Shown: piece after piece, positions 8,750 through 15,976 of the stretch
Position numbering within the stretch: the stretch's first letter is position 1
How the letters are laid out: the number at the start of each line of letters is the position of its first letter
Notes under the pieces: model-generated
Told to the model about the DNA's origin: nothing
Databases searched by the model: none
What the model saw: the letters and a program-made list of their open reading frames with translations, nothing else
Assembly (NCBI RefSeq): GCF_001435585.1
Contig: NZ_AZEC01000005.1
Location: 228,154-292,153, forward strand
Origin: Schleiferilactobacillus perolens DSM 12744
GTDB taxonomy: Bacteria; Bacillota; Bacilli; Lactobacillales; Lactobacillaceae
Direction of reading: 5' to 3'
DNA: 64,000 bases
Program-made: the position numbers and the translations under genes

Positions 8750-8908
8750 ATGTTAAATTTTAAATTTCCCGCGCTCGCTGCGCTCTATGCCGCTAATGTT
8801 CTGGATGGCGGCCGCACCATCGACGAAGTACCTGAAGTGATCCGCCCACAGGTGGAGGCGATTCTTAACACAGCAAAAAACGCCGACGCTGGCAAGCCGC
8901 AGGTCTAA
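8750..8908 (+). CDS. CD1375-like small phage protein, copy 2
   Basis: 52 residues, ATG with AAGGAGG upstream inside the preceding gene's last codons. It is a diverged tandem copy of the gene before it: LYAANVLDGGRTIDEVPEVI aligns with LYAQAVINGDRTIDSVPEIL. The tail AKNADAGKPQV is unique. The two copies differ at about half their positions, so the duplication is old or the second came from another phage. Confidence 0.7.
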   Translation: MLNFKFPALAALYAANVLDGGRTIDEVPEVIRPQVEAILNTAKNADAGKPQV

Positions 8909-8967
8909 TCCTGATCGCGCTTGTCAGTTTTTGTATCGGCTGGTTTTGCCATTGAGGAGGTGAGGTG

Positions 8968-9357
8968 ATGTGGCAACGGATTAAAAACAACCCATCACAT
9001 GTGGTGCTGGGCTTGCTGCATATCGGGACCGGCGTATTTTTGATTAATCACGACAGTTATTTCCGCTGGCCCCCTGGGGCCTTTTTAAGTCTCGTCAATG
9101 ATGATTCGGTGGGCTTTTGGTTTGTCCTGGTTGGTCTGGCCTATCTCATTTGGGTAATACTTGGCGCGAATCACGTACGGTGGAATCGGGCCATCCTGGT
9201 TATCTCCACCATGACCATGGGCGCACTGGCGACCTATCAGCTGCTCCACTGGGTAGCGCTAGGGACAGACATCATGCCGTGGATGAGCAATGCTGCGGTG
9301 ACTGCATTTATTATCTTGCTGGCAAGGGGGAGCGATGCCGATGGAGGAGATCATTAA
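8968..9357 (+). CDS. Phage membrane protein with about four transmembrane segments
   Basis: 129 residues from ATG with GAGGAGGTGAGG just upstream; a GTG directly before the ATG is the other choice. Hydrophobic segments lie near residues 10-28, 47-65, 73-92 and 100-121. It is the first gene of the lysis module and overlaps the next gene. I do not recognise a named family; a role in lysis or membrane exclusion is an inference from position only. Confidence 0.65.
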   Translation: MWQRIKNNPSHVVLGLLHIGTGVFLINHDSYFRWPPGAFLSLVNDDSVGFWFVLVGLAYLIWVILGANHVRWNRAILVISTMTMGALATYQLLHWVALGTDIMPWMSNAAVTAFIILLARGSDADGGDH

Positions 9358-9589
9358 GCAATTGGCGCCGCTCTTAAATGTGTTAAGCCCTGTACTGTTG
9401 GGGCTGTTGGCGTACTTGGAGTTTAACAAAAAGAATCATCGTGAAGAACACAACGACGACATCGACAGCCGCGACAAACTCATCGAGTCTCTGCGGGCGG
9501 AACGGGACGCCATCTATCAAAAGTGGCTAAGCTCCGAAAAGTTGGTCGATGAATTACGCAAGGAATTGAATGGAAAGAAGGATAATTAA
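9335..9589 (+). CDS. XhlA-like small membrane protein of the lysis module
   Basis: 84 residues. One N-terminal transmembrane segment (VLSPVLLGLLAYLEF) is followed by a charged coiled coil of about 50 residues. That architecture is close to hemolysin XhlA-type proteins that act with holins, though the usual XhlA order is coiled coil first, so the family call is tentative. The start could also be the ATG two codons later, which is better spaced from AAGGGGGAG. It overlaps both neighbours. Confidence 0.6.
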   Translation: MPMEEIIKQLAPLLNVLSPVLLGLLAYLEFNKKNHREEHNDDIDSRDKLIESLRAERDAIYQKWLSSEKLVDELRKELNGKKDN

Positions 9590-9879
9590 TGCAAAACGAA
9601 CTGATTCAACTCTTGGCGGTGGCCGTAGTCATCGCCCCCATGACCACCGGCTTTACCGAGATTTATAAGCGTTACACGCCCGCCGAGGGCAAGCTCTTGC
9701 CGGTCTTAGCAATTGGCACGGCCATCGTGCTGTCAATCATCTGGGCGCTGGCCTTTGGTCACACGGATTTAATCGGTCAGTATGCGCTCTCTGGTGTGCT
9801 GTCCGGCCTGTCTGCGGTAGGTGTGTACAATCTGGTCAAGCCAACCGATAAGGGAGACGGTGCCAATGGTCAAGTATGA
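9589..9879 (+). CDS. Holin (A118/Hol118-like)
   Basis: 96 residues; the ATG overlaps the previous stop as TAATG. Three hydrophobic segments (residues ~5-22, 35-56, 62-82) and a short charged C-terminus fit holins that open the membrane for the endolysin. The N-terminal [21 protein letters not shown] resembles the A118 Hol118 family. Directly upstream of and overlapping the endolysin gene, which is the usual holin-lysin cassette. Confidence 0.8.
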   Translation: MQNELIQLLAVAVVIAPMTTGFTEIYKRYTPAEGKLLPVLAIGTAIVLSIIWALAFGHTDLIGQYALSGVLSGLSAVGVYNLVKPTDKGDGANGQV

Positions 9880-10846
9880 CTACTCCTACCAGCTGGCCGA
9901 TAATCAGGGTGACAGCCGGGTAGCCAGTAACCAGTATATTATTGCCCACGATACCGGCAACGATAACAACCAAGGCCCCGATAGCGCCCAAAACGAGGCG
10001 GCCTACATGCGTAACAACTGGACAGTTGCTTACACGCAGGCCATTGCCGGACATGATCGGGTGTACATCGTGGGCAGTCCGGGTTACGTCGCCTATGGTG
10101 CAGGCTCACCCGCCAATGAGCGCAGCCCATATCAGATTGAGCTGGCCCACTACGCGGACCCGGCGCTGGCGCGCTCTGCTTACGTTAACTACGTCAACTC
10201 AATTCGGGATTATGCGGCTAAGTACGGTATCCCGCTGGTGCTGGACGGACCGGACAATGGCATCAAGTCCCACAAGTGGGTATCAGACAACTTGTGGGGT
10301 GATCATCAGGATCCATACGGGTATCTGTCCCGCATTGGCATCAGCAAGGCCCAGTTTGCGGCTGACCTGGCTAATGGGATCGGCGCAAGCAACAAACCCG
10401 TAGACAACACAGGAGGTGCTAAGCAAGTAGATTTCAACGCATTTAATGGCAGTCGTCCTTTAGATGGCTCAATTGGCATCCTCTGGGTGACCAAGCCCGG
10501 CGGTGCGGTGGTGTACAGCAAGCCGGGGACCGGCAACAAGACCAAGGATTACAAACAGCAGGCGAGCGGCTGGCTAGTGACACGGGTCGAGGGCAACTAC
10601 TACCAGATTGCCACTAACCAGTGGCTGGCGGCTTCCGACATTGTGGCCCGGATTTACGCCGACAATTGGACTGGCGCCACGGTGGTGCTGACGCGTGATC
10701 TATACCCGACACCCACACCGCAGTCGCATGTGGGGCTGGGCAGCAAGCCTTTACCCAAGGGCAGCCAATGGTTGGTGGGCGAGTACAAAGACGGCCACAT
10801 CAACATCGGCGGCTGGGTGAGCACCAAAGACGTGCAGGTGATTTAA
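9866..10846 (+). CDS. Endolysin, N-acetylmuramoyl-L-alanine amidase
   Basis: 326 residues from ATG ([10 protein letters not shown]) with AAGGGAG upstream; an in-frame ATG 45 bases earlier adds residues without family likeness. Residues ~18-150 form an amidase_2-type catalytic domain with zinc-ligand candidates in [10 protein letters not shown] and in [13 protein letters not shown], and the acidic [11 protein letters not shown] segment. A linker near residue 175 leads to a C-terminal wall-binding part with SH3-like features ([37 protein letters not shown]). It cuts the amide bond between MurNAc and L-Ala at host lysis. No signal peptide, so export depends on the holin. Confidence 0.85.
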   Translation: MVKYDYSYQLADNQGDSRVASNQYIIAHDTGNDNNQGPDSAQNEAAYMRNNWTVAYTQAIAGHDRVYIVGSPGYVAYGAGSPANERSPYQIELAHYADPALARSAYVNYVNSIRDYAAKYGIPLVLDGPDNGIKSHKWVSDNLWGDHQDPYGYLSRIGISKAQFAADLANGIGASNKPVDNTGGAKQVDFNAFNGSRPLDGSIGILWVTKPGGAVVYSKPGTGNKTKDYKQQASGWLVTRVEGNYYQIATNQWLAASDIVARIYADNWTGATVVLTRDLYPTPTPQSHVGLGSKPLPKGSQWLVGEYKDGHINIGGWVSTKDVQVI

Positions 10847-10857
10847 TAGGTAGCAAC

Positions 10858-10894
10858 AGACCCTGGGGCGATTTGCCCTGGGGTCTATTTTTTT
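10858..10894 (+). terminator. Terminator of the prophage late operon
   Basis: A 12-bp stem (AGACCCTGGGGC with GCCCTGGGGTCT, two GU pairs) and a five-base loop are followed by a run of T. It lies 11 bases after the endolysin stop. Confidence 0.85.
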
Positions 10895-10973
10895 GCACAA
10901 AAATAGCCCACCAACTGGTGAGCTGCATCTCAGGCTTGGTTTTGTCGTTCTTCAATAAGTTTTTCCAACTCAT

Positions 10974-11087
10974 CTATTTCTTATGCTTCTTAAGCTTGTT
11001 GTTCCGGTTCAGGGAAGCTAAGAGGTTGAGCACCGCGCCTGCTAATGTGATAAGCGCTGTTAGCAGGTTTTTTGTTTTATCGTCCAT
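10974..11087 (-). CDS. Small hydrophobic peptide ORF at the prophage end, possibly frameshifted
   Basis: 37 residues: charged N-terminus (MDDKTKN), one hydrophobic helix (LLTALITLAGAVLNLLASL) and a basic tail (NRNNKLKKHKK). Immediately after the stop, the -1 frame reads EIDELEKLIEERQNQA and stops at 10930, which looks like a lost coiled-coil tail; one extra A at the AAGAAATAG site would join them. The ribosome binding site is weak. A + strand hairpin with T-run lies across its 5' end. It could be a lysogenic conversion gene, a small toxin-like peptide, or a decayed gene; none is proven. Confidence 0.4.
   Translation of the reverse strand: MDDKTKNLLTALITLAGAVLNLLASLNRNNKLKKHKK
11038..11073 (+). 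terminator. Possible + strand terminator antisense to the small ORF
   Basis: CCTGCTAA and TTAGCAGG pair around a 14-base loop and are followed by six T. On + it would end transcripts antisense to the start of the minus-strand small ORF. The loop is long, so the call is moderate. Confidence 0.45.
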
Positions 11088-11125
11088 TCAAGTTTTTTAA
11101 GTGGGAAATTTTCGGCCTAAGATTA

Positions 11126-11169
11126 GCACATGCATGTGCACAAAATGTCAGTGCACACATTGTGCACAA
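11126..11169. repeat. Cluster of GTGCAC palindromes, candidate att or operator site
   Basis: GCACATGCATGTGC (11126-11139) and TTGTGCACAA (11160-11169) are perfect palindromes, and a third GTGCAC lies between them at 11151. GTGCACAA at 11136 also pairs with TTGTGCAC at 11160. The cluster is 39 bases beyond the start codon of the minus-strand small ORF. Confidence 0.5.
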
Positions 11170-11228
11170 GGGCCAGAAAAGCCTTGGTACGACTGGGTGG
11201 ACATTGGCCTGTACTCTCCTTATATTTT

Positions 11229-11271
11229 AATCCCATCTCGTTAGCGTGTTGCTGATGTGATGGGATTTTTT
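11229..11271 (+). terminator. Hairpin with T-run in the prophage junction region
   Basis: AATCCCATC pairs with GATGGGATT around a 21-base loop (which can form a small inner AGC/GCT hairpin) and is followed by TTTT. What transcript it would end is not clear. Confidence 0.5.
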
Positions 11272-11350
11272 AATAGTCGTCGATAGCTTCATTAAGCGGG
11301 TAAAACAGAAGAATCATGATGGTGATAGTGCTAATGCGGAGTAATCGTAT

Positions 11351-11396
11351 GCTGAATGGCGCTCAGTACCGTCACTACGTTCCAGCGCCATTCAGC
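11351..11396. repeat. 13-bp perfect inverted repeat
   Basis: GCTGAATGGCGCT and AGCGCCATTCAGC are separated by 20 bases. No T-run follows, so it is not an obvious terminator. Confidence 0.6.
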
Positions 11397-11446
11397 CGGA
11401 GATTGCGCAGCTTTGGCACGGCTTGAAAGCTTTTTCCCAAGAAGCC

Positions 11447-11473
11447 CCGGTTGTCCCTAATAACCGGTATAAT
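11447..11473 (+). promoter_or_regulatory. TATAAT -10 box with abutting inverted repeat
   Basis: TATAAT at 11468-11473 lies 24 bases before the start codon of the next gene. CCGGTT and AACCGG, nine bases apart, end exactly at the -10 box. The -35 position has no TTGACA-like hexamer, so the inverted repeat could be an activator or repressor site. Confidence 0.5.
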
Positions 11474-11497
11474 GAAGATAGAAAGGGGATCATACCC

Positions 11498-11677
11498 ATG
11501 GTTTTATTACAAAAGTACGTTCTTGAACCAACCTGGATCAATCCGGCTTTAATTGAAACCATCGAACAATCGTCAGAGGACAGTCACATCTGGGTGGCCC
11601 GGATGGCGTCTGGTAAGATGGAACAAATGAGTGACACGGAGCTTGCGCAAATCACTGGCGAAAAATCGCAAGCGTAA
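11498..11677 (+). CDS. Small hypothetical protein
   Basis: 59 residues from ATG with GAAAGGGG upstream; a longer in-frame ORF exists but its extension covers the promoter. The protein (MVLLQKYVLEPTWINPALIE) is acidic with a predicted beta-hairpin then helix. No family is recognised. It is the first clearly chromosomal gene after the prophage and has its own -10 box. Confidence 0.6.
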   Translation: MVLLQKYVLEPTWINPALIETIEQSSEDSHIWVARMASGKMEQMSDTELAQITGEKSQA

Positions 11678-11750
11678 CCGTTTTTATTTGGTATTTTTGG
11701 GTGCATCGCCCCGGGGCAATCAGTTATACTAGTTTTTGGGAGTGAGTGGT

Positions 11751-12149
11751 ATGCGATTTTCATGGCGTAAGGCACCAGCTTTATATGGACTTGTTTTTCT
11801 CTGCGCGTTTTGCGTGGAATCAGTTCTAATTTTTGTGGTGAATATTGGTTTTTTTAACTGGCAGATTTTCGTCGCTACATATTGGACGTTGGCCAGCAAG
11901 ACCTATTTCATCGGAGTGGTCGGCGGCCTATTGCACGTTTGGTCGTACTTAATTTCACTGCGCTATCCGGGCGTCCTGGTCGGTAATTTATGCGGCATTG
12001 TTGGTTATATCTTACTGTTTATTTTACCGAATCTGTTCTGGATCGGCCTCATCTTCTTGATCATCAGTATCCGTTTGGTGATGCATAATAGTCCCCGGTT
12101 TGCCTCCCATCAGCAGGACAATACGATGAGGCATGAAGGCAATGCGTAA
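11751..12149 (+). CDS. Small integral membrane protein
   Basis: 132 residues from ATG with GGGAGTGAG five bases upstream. Four hydrophobic helices (residues ~9-33, 49-68, 72-92, 93-115) and a hydrophilic tail. A TATACT box lies at 11725. No family recognised. The next small gene overlaps its end, so the two are probably co-expressed. Confidence 0.65.
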   Translation: MRFSWRKAPALYGLVFLCAFCVESVLIFVVNIGFFNWQIFVATYWTLASKTYFIGVVGGLLHVWSYLISLRYPGVLVGNLCGIVGYILLFILPNLFWIGLIFLIISIRLVMHNSPRFASHQQDNTMRHEGNA

Positions 12150-12240
12150 TCTTGCCATCGCAATCCTCATTGCCGCTGTGGCGGTACTCGTGGCCGGACC
12201 GATTGTAGCCTGGTGGGTTACCCGAGACAAGAAAAAGTAG
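12142..12240 (+). CDS. Single-span membrane peptide
   Basis: 32 residues from ATG at 12142 (MRNLAIAILIAAVAVL), or 35 from the ATG at 12133, overlapping the end of the membrane protein gene. One transmembrane helix, then WWVTRDKKK. The tight overlap and the terminator right after the stop support a real gene, though nothing identifies its function. Confidence 0.5.
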   Translation: MRNLAIAILIAAVAVLVAGPIVAWWVTRDKKK

Positions 12241-12279
12241 GACAAAGAAAAAACGCCAAACGGCGTTTTTTTCTTTGTC
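12241..12279. terminator. Bidirectional terminator between convergent genes
   Basis: A near-perfect inverted repeat: GACAAAGAAAAAACGCC pairs with GGCGTTTTTTTCTTTGTC around AAAC. A-rich and T-rich flanks make it work on both strands, for the membrane peptide gene and the hydrolase gene. Confidence 0.85.
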
Positions 12280-12282
12280 TAA

Positions 12283-13137
12283 TTAATTGGTGATCTTTCC
12301 GACGGTGAGAAACTCATAAAGATATCGATTGACCAAGGGATTATGCTCATGCAGTTTACTGTGCTGAGACAGATTGTTTTTGATCACGCGTTCCGTATAG
12401 CTTTTTGCCCGGGGCTCCACAATGTATCGCAATGCTCGGGCCGAAACCACCGGTACTCGACTGTCTGAGCCATCGCCCATATCGCCGTATAAATTAAGAA
12501 CGGCCGCAGTCGTGGGAAAATGTTGACGGTTCTCCAATAATGGTTCGTAGCGGGAAGAAATATAACTTGGCTTGCCGTCCTTATCAAGGGTGGCTTGCGC
12601 GGCCGCCTTGTCCATTCCGGGGAAGCCGTTAAACGGACCAGCGATGGTAATCAATTTGCGCAATGTGGGTTCTTTGGTGTTCGCGGCATCGGTCACTGCC
12701 CAGTTTGCCCACGCCATTGAACCGGCTGAATGGCCGACCGCGTTAAAATTCTTGATGCCATATTCTTTTTTTAGATTTTCTAAGATTTTCACCAAAGCAG
12801 TAGAATCTGGTCGACCGCTTTTGAACACGATCGCAATCAACGGATAGCGAACATTGACTGGCCAATTACCGCTCACTTGGGCATGATCATTGTTATCAAC
12901 GTCAAAGCGCAATACTTGGCGAAAACCGGCATGTTTGCTCAAATCGTCGATCATATCCTTCTCAGAGCCGTACCCGCCGCCGAAACCATGGACGAATAAA
13001 GTCGGGGTGTGGTAATCACCGACGTTTTTCGGATTGGCCTGGGGAGTATTTGTCACGCGGGTGGTGGTGAACCAAATTCCGCCAATCAGCACCAGGACGA
13101 TGCCGATCACCAACCAAAGCCATTTATTCTTTCGCAC
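12283..13137 (-). CDS. Exported alpha/beta hydrolase, DUF915 type
   Basis: 284 residues. An N-terminal hydrophobic segment (WLWLVIGIVLVLIGGIWF) works as signal anchor. The hydrolase core shows LFVHGFGGGYGSE (oxyanion region) and the nucleophile elbow VGHSAGS, with Ser as nucleophile; DMGDGSDSRVP probably bears the catalytic Asp and a His near the C-terminus (SQHSKLHEHN) completes the triad. Members of the DUF915 group are widespread in lactobacilli, and their substrates are not known. Likely faces the outside of the cell. Confidence 0.8.
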   Translation of the reverse strand: MRKNKWLWLVIGIVLVLIGGIWFTTTRVTNTPQANPKNVGDYHTPTLFVHGFGGGYGSEKDMIDDLSKHAGFRQVLRFDVDNNDHAQVSGNWPVNVRYPLIAIVFKSGRPDSTALVKILENLKKEYGIKNFNAVGHSAGSMAWANWAVTDAANTKEPTLRKLITIAGPFNGFPGMDKAAAQATLDKDGKPSYISSRYEPLLENRQHFPTTAAVLNLYGDMGDGSDSRVPVVSARALRYIVEPRAKSYTERVIKNNLSQHSKLHEHNPLVNRYLYEFLTVGKITN

Positions 13138-13165
13138 GTCACAGTCGCCTCCAACCAGTTAATAA

Positions 13166-14212
13166 TCACACTGGTGTTTCTACGATGGATTTTACCATGG
13201 AGCGCGTGGAATGATACAACAATACGCCTATGATCGGGATCAGCACCCCAAACATTGCGAGAATGCCCCAGTTGGTGATGGACAATTTCTCCAGGATGTA
13301 AAAGATGGCCTTGTGGCTGAACATAATGATCATTGACTGCTTACCGAGCCATTGCAGCTGATATGCAAAGTTAGTTTTGGCCAGCCGATTGGCAATCCCG
13401 ATCACCACTAACACAAATAGAATCGGCACAGTGGCCGCAAAGATTCCGTTGGTCACGTTGTGCGACTTCATGTAAAGCACTTGATCAATTTTATCGGCGT
13501 ACTGAGCCCAAGCAAAGCCAAAGGCACCAAGAACGGAAGCACCGAATAGAATCCGCGAAGAAATAACACGTTTAAGAAGTGGAAAAAGGCGATATCCCGC
13601 ATACATGTAAAACATTGCCATCAAGGCTACGTCGGCGTTACCCGGTAGTGGAAAACCAAACAATTGCTTGGCATTGTCATAACCTGTTCCCAGAGCGAAG
13701 AGACCAATCACCGTTAACCATTGCAGCCACTGGGGTTGGATGTATGTAATCAAAGCGACCACCGCCATATGAGCAATGATGTAGACGGTGACAAACCAGA
13801 AGGCACTGGTATAACCATTCAGCACAGTGCCGCCATAGAGCAGACGACCAAAGTAATTGATAGAATAGTCCAGTGACCGGTGTTCAGTAAAATAGTTGAT
13901 GAAGATAATCGCACTGCCCGCAATTAAGTAGTCCCGATATAGCGGCCAAATTTTGCGTTTTAAGAATTTTCTGGTGGCCGTCCAGGAGTGACCCAATGGT
14001 TTAATAAAGAATCCGCCGATGAAATAAAATAGCGGCATATGCCACCAGTAGATCACTTCATAAAGGGCATCTTTATGGGGATAGGCGTGACCAGCCACGA
14101 CGGCTAAAATACCGATGGCCTTCGCAATATCGACCCACGCAATCCGTTTTTTAGAGGGTCGGACAGAGCCGACCGGTGTTTGTTGATGAGTAATTTGTTC
14201 GTTAACTTCCAT
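13166..14212 (-). CDS. Integral membrane acyltransferase (acyltransferase 3 family)
   Basis: 348 residues with about ten transmembrane helices. The N-terminal KRIAWVDIAKAIGILAVVAGH contains the Asp and His typical of acyltransferase 3 proteins, which move O-acetyl groups onto surface sugars or wall polymers. YWWHMPLFYFIGGFFIK is the second family signature (fucose 4-O-acetylase-like). The start ATG has TTGGAG upstream. It may modify cell-wall polysaccharide; the acceptor cannot be deduced. It reads toward the DUF915 gene with a 28-base gap, so co-transcription is possible. Confidence 0.8.
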   Translation of the reverse strand: MEVNEQITHQQTPVGSVRPSKKRIAWVDIAKAIGILAVVAGHAYPHKDALYEVIYWWHMPLFYFIGGFFIKPLGHSWTATRKFLKRKIWPLYRDYLIAGSAIIFINYFTEHRSLDYSINYFGRLLYGGTVLNGYTSAFWFVTVYIIAHMAVVALITYIQPQWLQWLTVIGLFALGTGYDNAKQLFGFPLPGNADVALMAMFYMYAGYRLFPLLKRVISSRILFGASVLGAFGFAWAQYADKIDQVLYMKSHNVTNGIFAATVPILFVLVVIGIANRLAKTNFAYQLQWLGKQSMIIMFSHKAIFYILEKLSITNWGILAMFGVLIPIIGVLLYHSTRSMVKSIVETPV

Positions 14213-14388
14213 CCATTTATCAACTCCAATATGTACATTATCGTAAAAATGTGACCAAAATATTGTTTGATTGTGCCATTTTCCCTAACTCTATTGTACG
14301 AATCCAAGGCTAGACCACTCAAATTGAATAAGCGGCCGGGCGCGGCATGGGTGAAAAGGGGGATTAAAGGATTCCTGCAAAAAGAAGA

Positions 14389-14411
14389 CAAAAAAACCCG
14401 TCAAAGACGGG
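14389..14411 (-). terminator. Second of two tandem terminators
   Basis: CCCGTC-AAA-GACGGG on + reads on the minus strand as a 6-bp hairpin followed by a long T-run. It backs up the stronger hairpin just before it. Confidence 0.7.
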
Positions 14412-14417
14412 AAGATA

Positions 14418-14453
14418 GAAAAACGCGCTGAAGCCCGAAGGCGTTCAGCGCGT
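14418..14453 (-). terminator. First tandem terminator after the 76-residue gene
   Basis: ACGCGCTGAA and TTCAGCGCGT pair perfectly, with inner GCC/GGC extending the stem to a CGAA loop. On the minus strand TTTTT follows. It lies 15 bases after the stop of the gene it serves. Confidence 0.8.
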
Positions 14454-14467
14454 CATGATGCACGATT

Positions 14468-14698
14468 TTATTCAGCGGCAGCTTCCTGCTTAAAATATTG
14501 AATGTCGTTTACTTTGTGGGCATCGATACCGTACAATAACGACGTATCTTCGAAGAAGATAAAACGCTTAGCGTGTTCAACGCTTTGAAAATCAGGTACC
14601 GGCTTCTTTTCTGTGACTGTGGTGGTCGTTACAACGACCTGGGTGACATCCTTGACCCGATGCTCGCCCTTATCCGTCGAAATCACTACTGTATACAT
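14468..14698 (-). CDS. Hypothetical protein
   Basis: 76 residues. An N-terminal beta-strand-rich half (MYTVVISTDKGEHRVKD, TQVVVTTTTVTEKK) leads to a C-terminal helical part (AKRFIFFEDTSLLYG). No family recognised. It has two tandem terminators and stands alone, which suggests an independently regulated gene. Confidence 0.6.
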   Translation of the reverse strand: MYTVVISTDKGEHRVKDVTQVVVTTTTVTEKKPVPDFQSVEHAKRFIFFEDTSLLYGIDAHKVNDIQYFKQEAAAE

Positions 14699-14769
14699 AA
14701 TATCACCCCGATGATGACATTATAACACAATTCTCAAGTTTTTATAAGGGTTACGAGTAGGCCAATGGC

Positions 14770-15090
14770 TTATTGTTCAATCTCTGACGGTAAAATAATC
14801 GTTTGACTGCGTCCATCGTCATAAGCCACGACTGTTTTAGGCAATTGACTGGAAAACGCGTAAGGCGTATCAAATCCAATCGTCACATCAGTGTCGTCTT
14901 CGGAAAATGTGATCGTCAGTTTGCCGGCACGATTACTGAAGGCAAAATTCAACACATTGGTTAACGGCAGCACACCCTGCAAATTCCGATCAATGATCCG
15001 CCAGATTTCATCAATGATTGTTCCTGGAACGGCAGACACCACACCAAAAGTGGCGTAACGTCCACGATTTGTGTTAAACATGGTCACCAT
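14770..15090 (-). CDS. DUF960 family protein
   Basis: 106 residues, or 103 from the internal ATG at MFNTNRGRYATFGV, which is how DUF960 proteins normally begin. The conserved start, the IDEIWRIIDR helix and a beta-rich C-terminal half match this Firmicute family. Its function is unknown; members are small cytosolic proteins. It is followed by a separate minus-strand gene without an obvious terminator between them. Confidence 0.7.
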   Translation of the reverse strand: MVTMFNTNRGRYATFGVVSAVPGTIIDEIWRIIDRNLQGVLPLTNVLNFAFSNRAGKLTITFSEDDTDVTIGFDTPYAFSSQLPKTVVAYDDGRSQTIILPSEIEQ

Positions 15091-15187
15091 CTCTTTCCAT
15101 CAACGATGTTGTATATTTTTATTTTGGACTAGACAGGTCAAAAATGCAATTTTCCTGACTGTTTTGGTCAATATCAATGATCACTGG

Positions 15188-15694
15188 TCAGTCGTCTGCT
15201 TCGCCGATATCGGCGAAGGTGCCATTCACGAACGCGGCTAATATATCCGGCTTAATCCCCACCGAGCGGCCCACTTTACCGGCGCTTACGATAATTTGAT
15301 CGAAGTTTTGGGCTTTGGTATCAATGTAAATCGGGTAGGGATGAGTTTCATGAATACCGATGGGGGTATTGGCACCGTGCTCATAACCGGTCGTTTTTTC
15401 CAAGTCTTTCAAAGGTAGTAATTCTACTTTCTTGTTGCCCGAGGCCTTCGCGATTTTTTTCAAATTGATTCGTTCATCCACCGGGACCACGCCGATCACG
15501 GGACCAGTTTTATTACCCGCCAGTGCAATGGTTTTATAAACTAAATGGGGGTCAATAGAGACAGCGCTCGTGGTAATTTGTTGGACATCACCTTCTTGAT
15601 GGGTCGGGAAGGTATAAGGCACATAACTGATGTGGGCCTTATCCAACATTTTTTCAACAAGTGTTTTATTCTCGCCGTGTTTTTTTTTGCTCAA
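15188..15694 (-). CDS. ebsC: YbaK/EbsC-type aminoacyl-tRNA deacylase
   Basis: 168 residues from a TTG with AAAGGAAG upstream; the frame extends further but that part has no family likeness. YbaK-type proteins hydrolyse Cys-tRNA(Pro) or related mischarged tRNA in trans. Visible features: KMLDKAHISYVPYTFP, the lysine in PHLVYKTIAL, and the GANTPIGIHETHPYP and GKVGRSVGIKP motifs. The exact substrate is not shown by the sequence. It is transcribed divergently from the small gene on the other side of the promoter at 15737. Confidence 0.85.
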   Translation of the reverse strand: MSKKKHGENKTLVEKMLDKAHISYVPYTFPTHQEGDVQQITTSAVSIDPHLVYKTIALAGNKTGPVIGVVPVDERINLKKIAKASGNKKVELLPLKDLEKTTGYEHGANTPIGIHETHPYPIYIDTKAQNFDQIIVSAGKVGRSVGIKPDILAAFVNGTFADIGEADD

Positions 15695-15736
15695 GAGTGT
15701 CTTCCTTTCTTTTTGGTAATTGCTCGACCTGCATAT

Positions 15737-15764
15737 TTCACATGCATGGCAATGCTGATATAAT
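15737..15764 (+). promoter_or_regulatory. Promoter with extended -10 for the 62-residue gene
   Basis: TTCACA (15737-15742), 16 bases, then TGATATAAT with TATAAT at 15759-15764. Five of six -35 bases match TTGACA. Confidence 0.7.
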
Positions 15765-15787
15765 GGTGCACGAAACGGGTGAGGAAC

Positions 15788-15976
15788 ATGCGGTGGTTTA
15801 ATTTTCGTAAAAAAGATAACGAAGACGGCGTCGCTTCCCATGATTTTAGCAGTCTCATGCATCAGGTGCGGGAAGATCCGGAGCACATGCAAGAAGTACA
15901 AAAAGCTTTTGCACGTCTCCAACGACATTATAACGGTAAAAAGAAAGACAATAAAATATCGCCAGACAAAAAATAA
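15788..15976 (+). CDS. Small charged hypothetical protein
   Basis: 62 residues from ATG with GTGAGGA five bases upstream. Sequence starts MRWFNFRKKDNEDG, continues as a charged helix (LMHQVREDPEHMQEVQKAF) and ends in a Lys-rich tail. Cytosolic, function unknown. It has a good promoter and a strong terminator directly after its stop, so a single-gene transcript is likely. Confidence 0.6.
   Translation: MRWFNFRKKDNEDGVASHDFSSLMHQVREDPEHMQEVQKAFARLQRHYNGKKKDNKISPDKK

Larger units (their letters stand above)
11088..11497. other. Gene-free region holding the probable prophage/chromosome junction
   Basis: No convincing gene is present. Visible structures are a cluster of GTGCAC palindromes (11126-11169), a hairpin with T-run (11229-11271), a 13-bp perfect inverted repeat (11351-11396) and a promoter-like TATAAT with an adjacent inverted repeat (11447-11473). 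The last phage gene is on the left and ordinary chromosomal genes begin on the right, so the attachment core should be here; without the other prophage end the repeat cannot be identified. No tRNA gene is seen. Confidence 0.5.

Noticed and set aside
10768..11100. Plus-strand 110-residue frame after the endolysin
   Set aside because: It starts inside the endolysin gene and runs through a strong terminator; the second half is antisense to the small minus-strand ORF.
11088..11497. tRNA gene as integration target
   Set aside because: No cloverleaf could be folded in this stretch, and no CCA-proximal acceptor or T-loop sequence was seen.
14104..14391. Minus-strand 95-residue frame upstream of the acyltransferase
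   Set aside because: It overlaps the acyltransferase start and covers AT-rich intergenic sequence; no family likeness and no ribosome binding site.
15694..15928. Longer N-terminal form of the YbaK-type protein
   Set aside because: The extension is antisense to another gene and its promoter, has no family likeness, and the TTG at 15694 has a good ribosome binding site.
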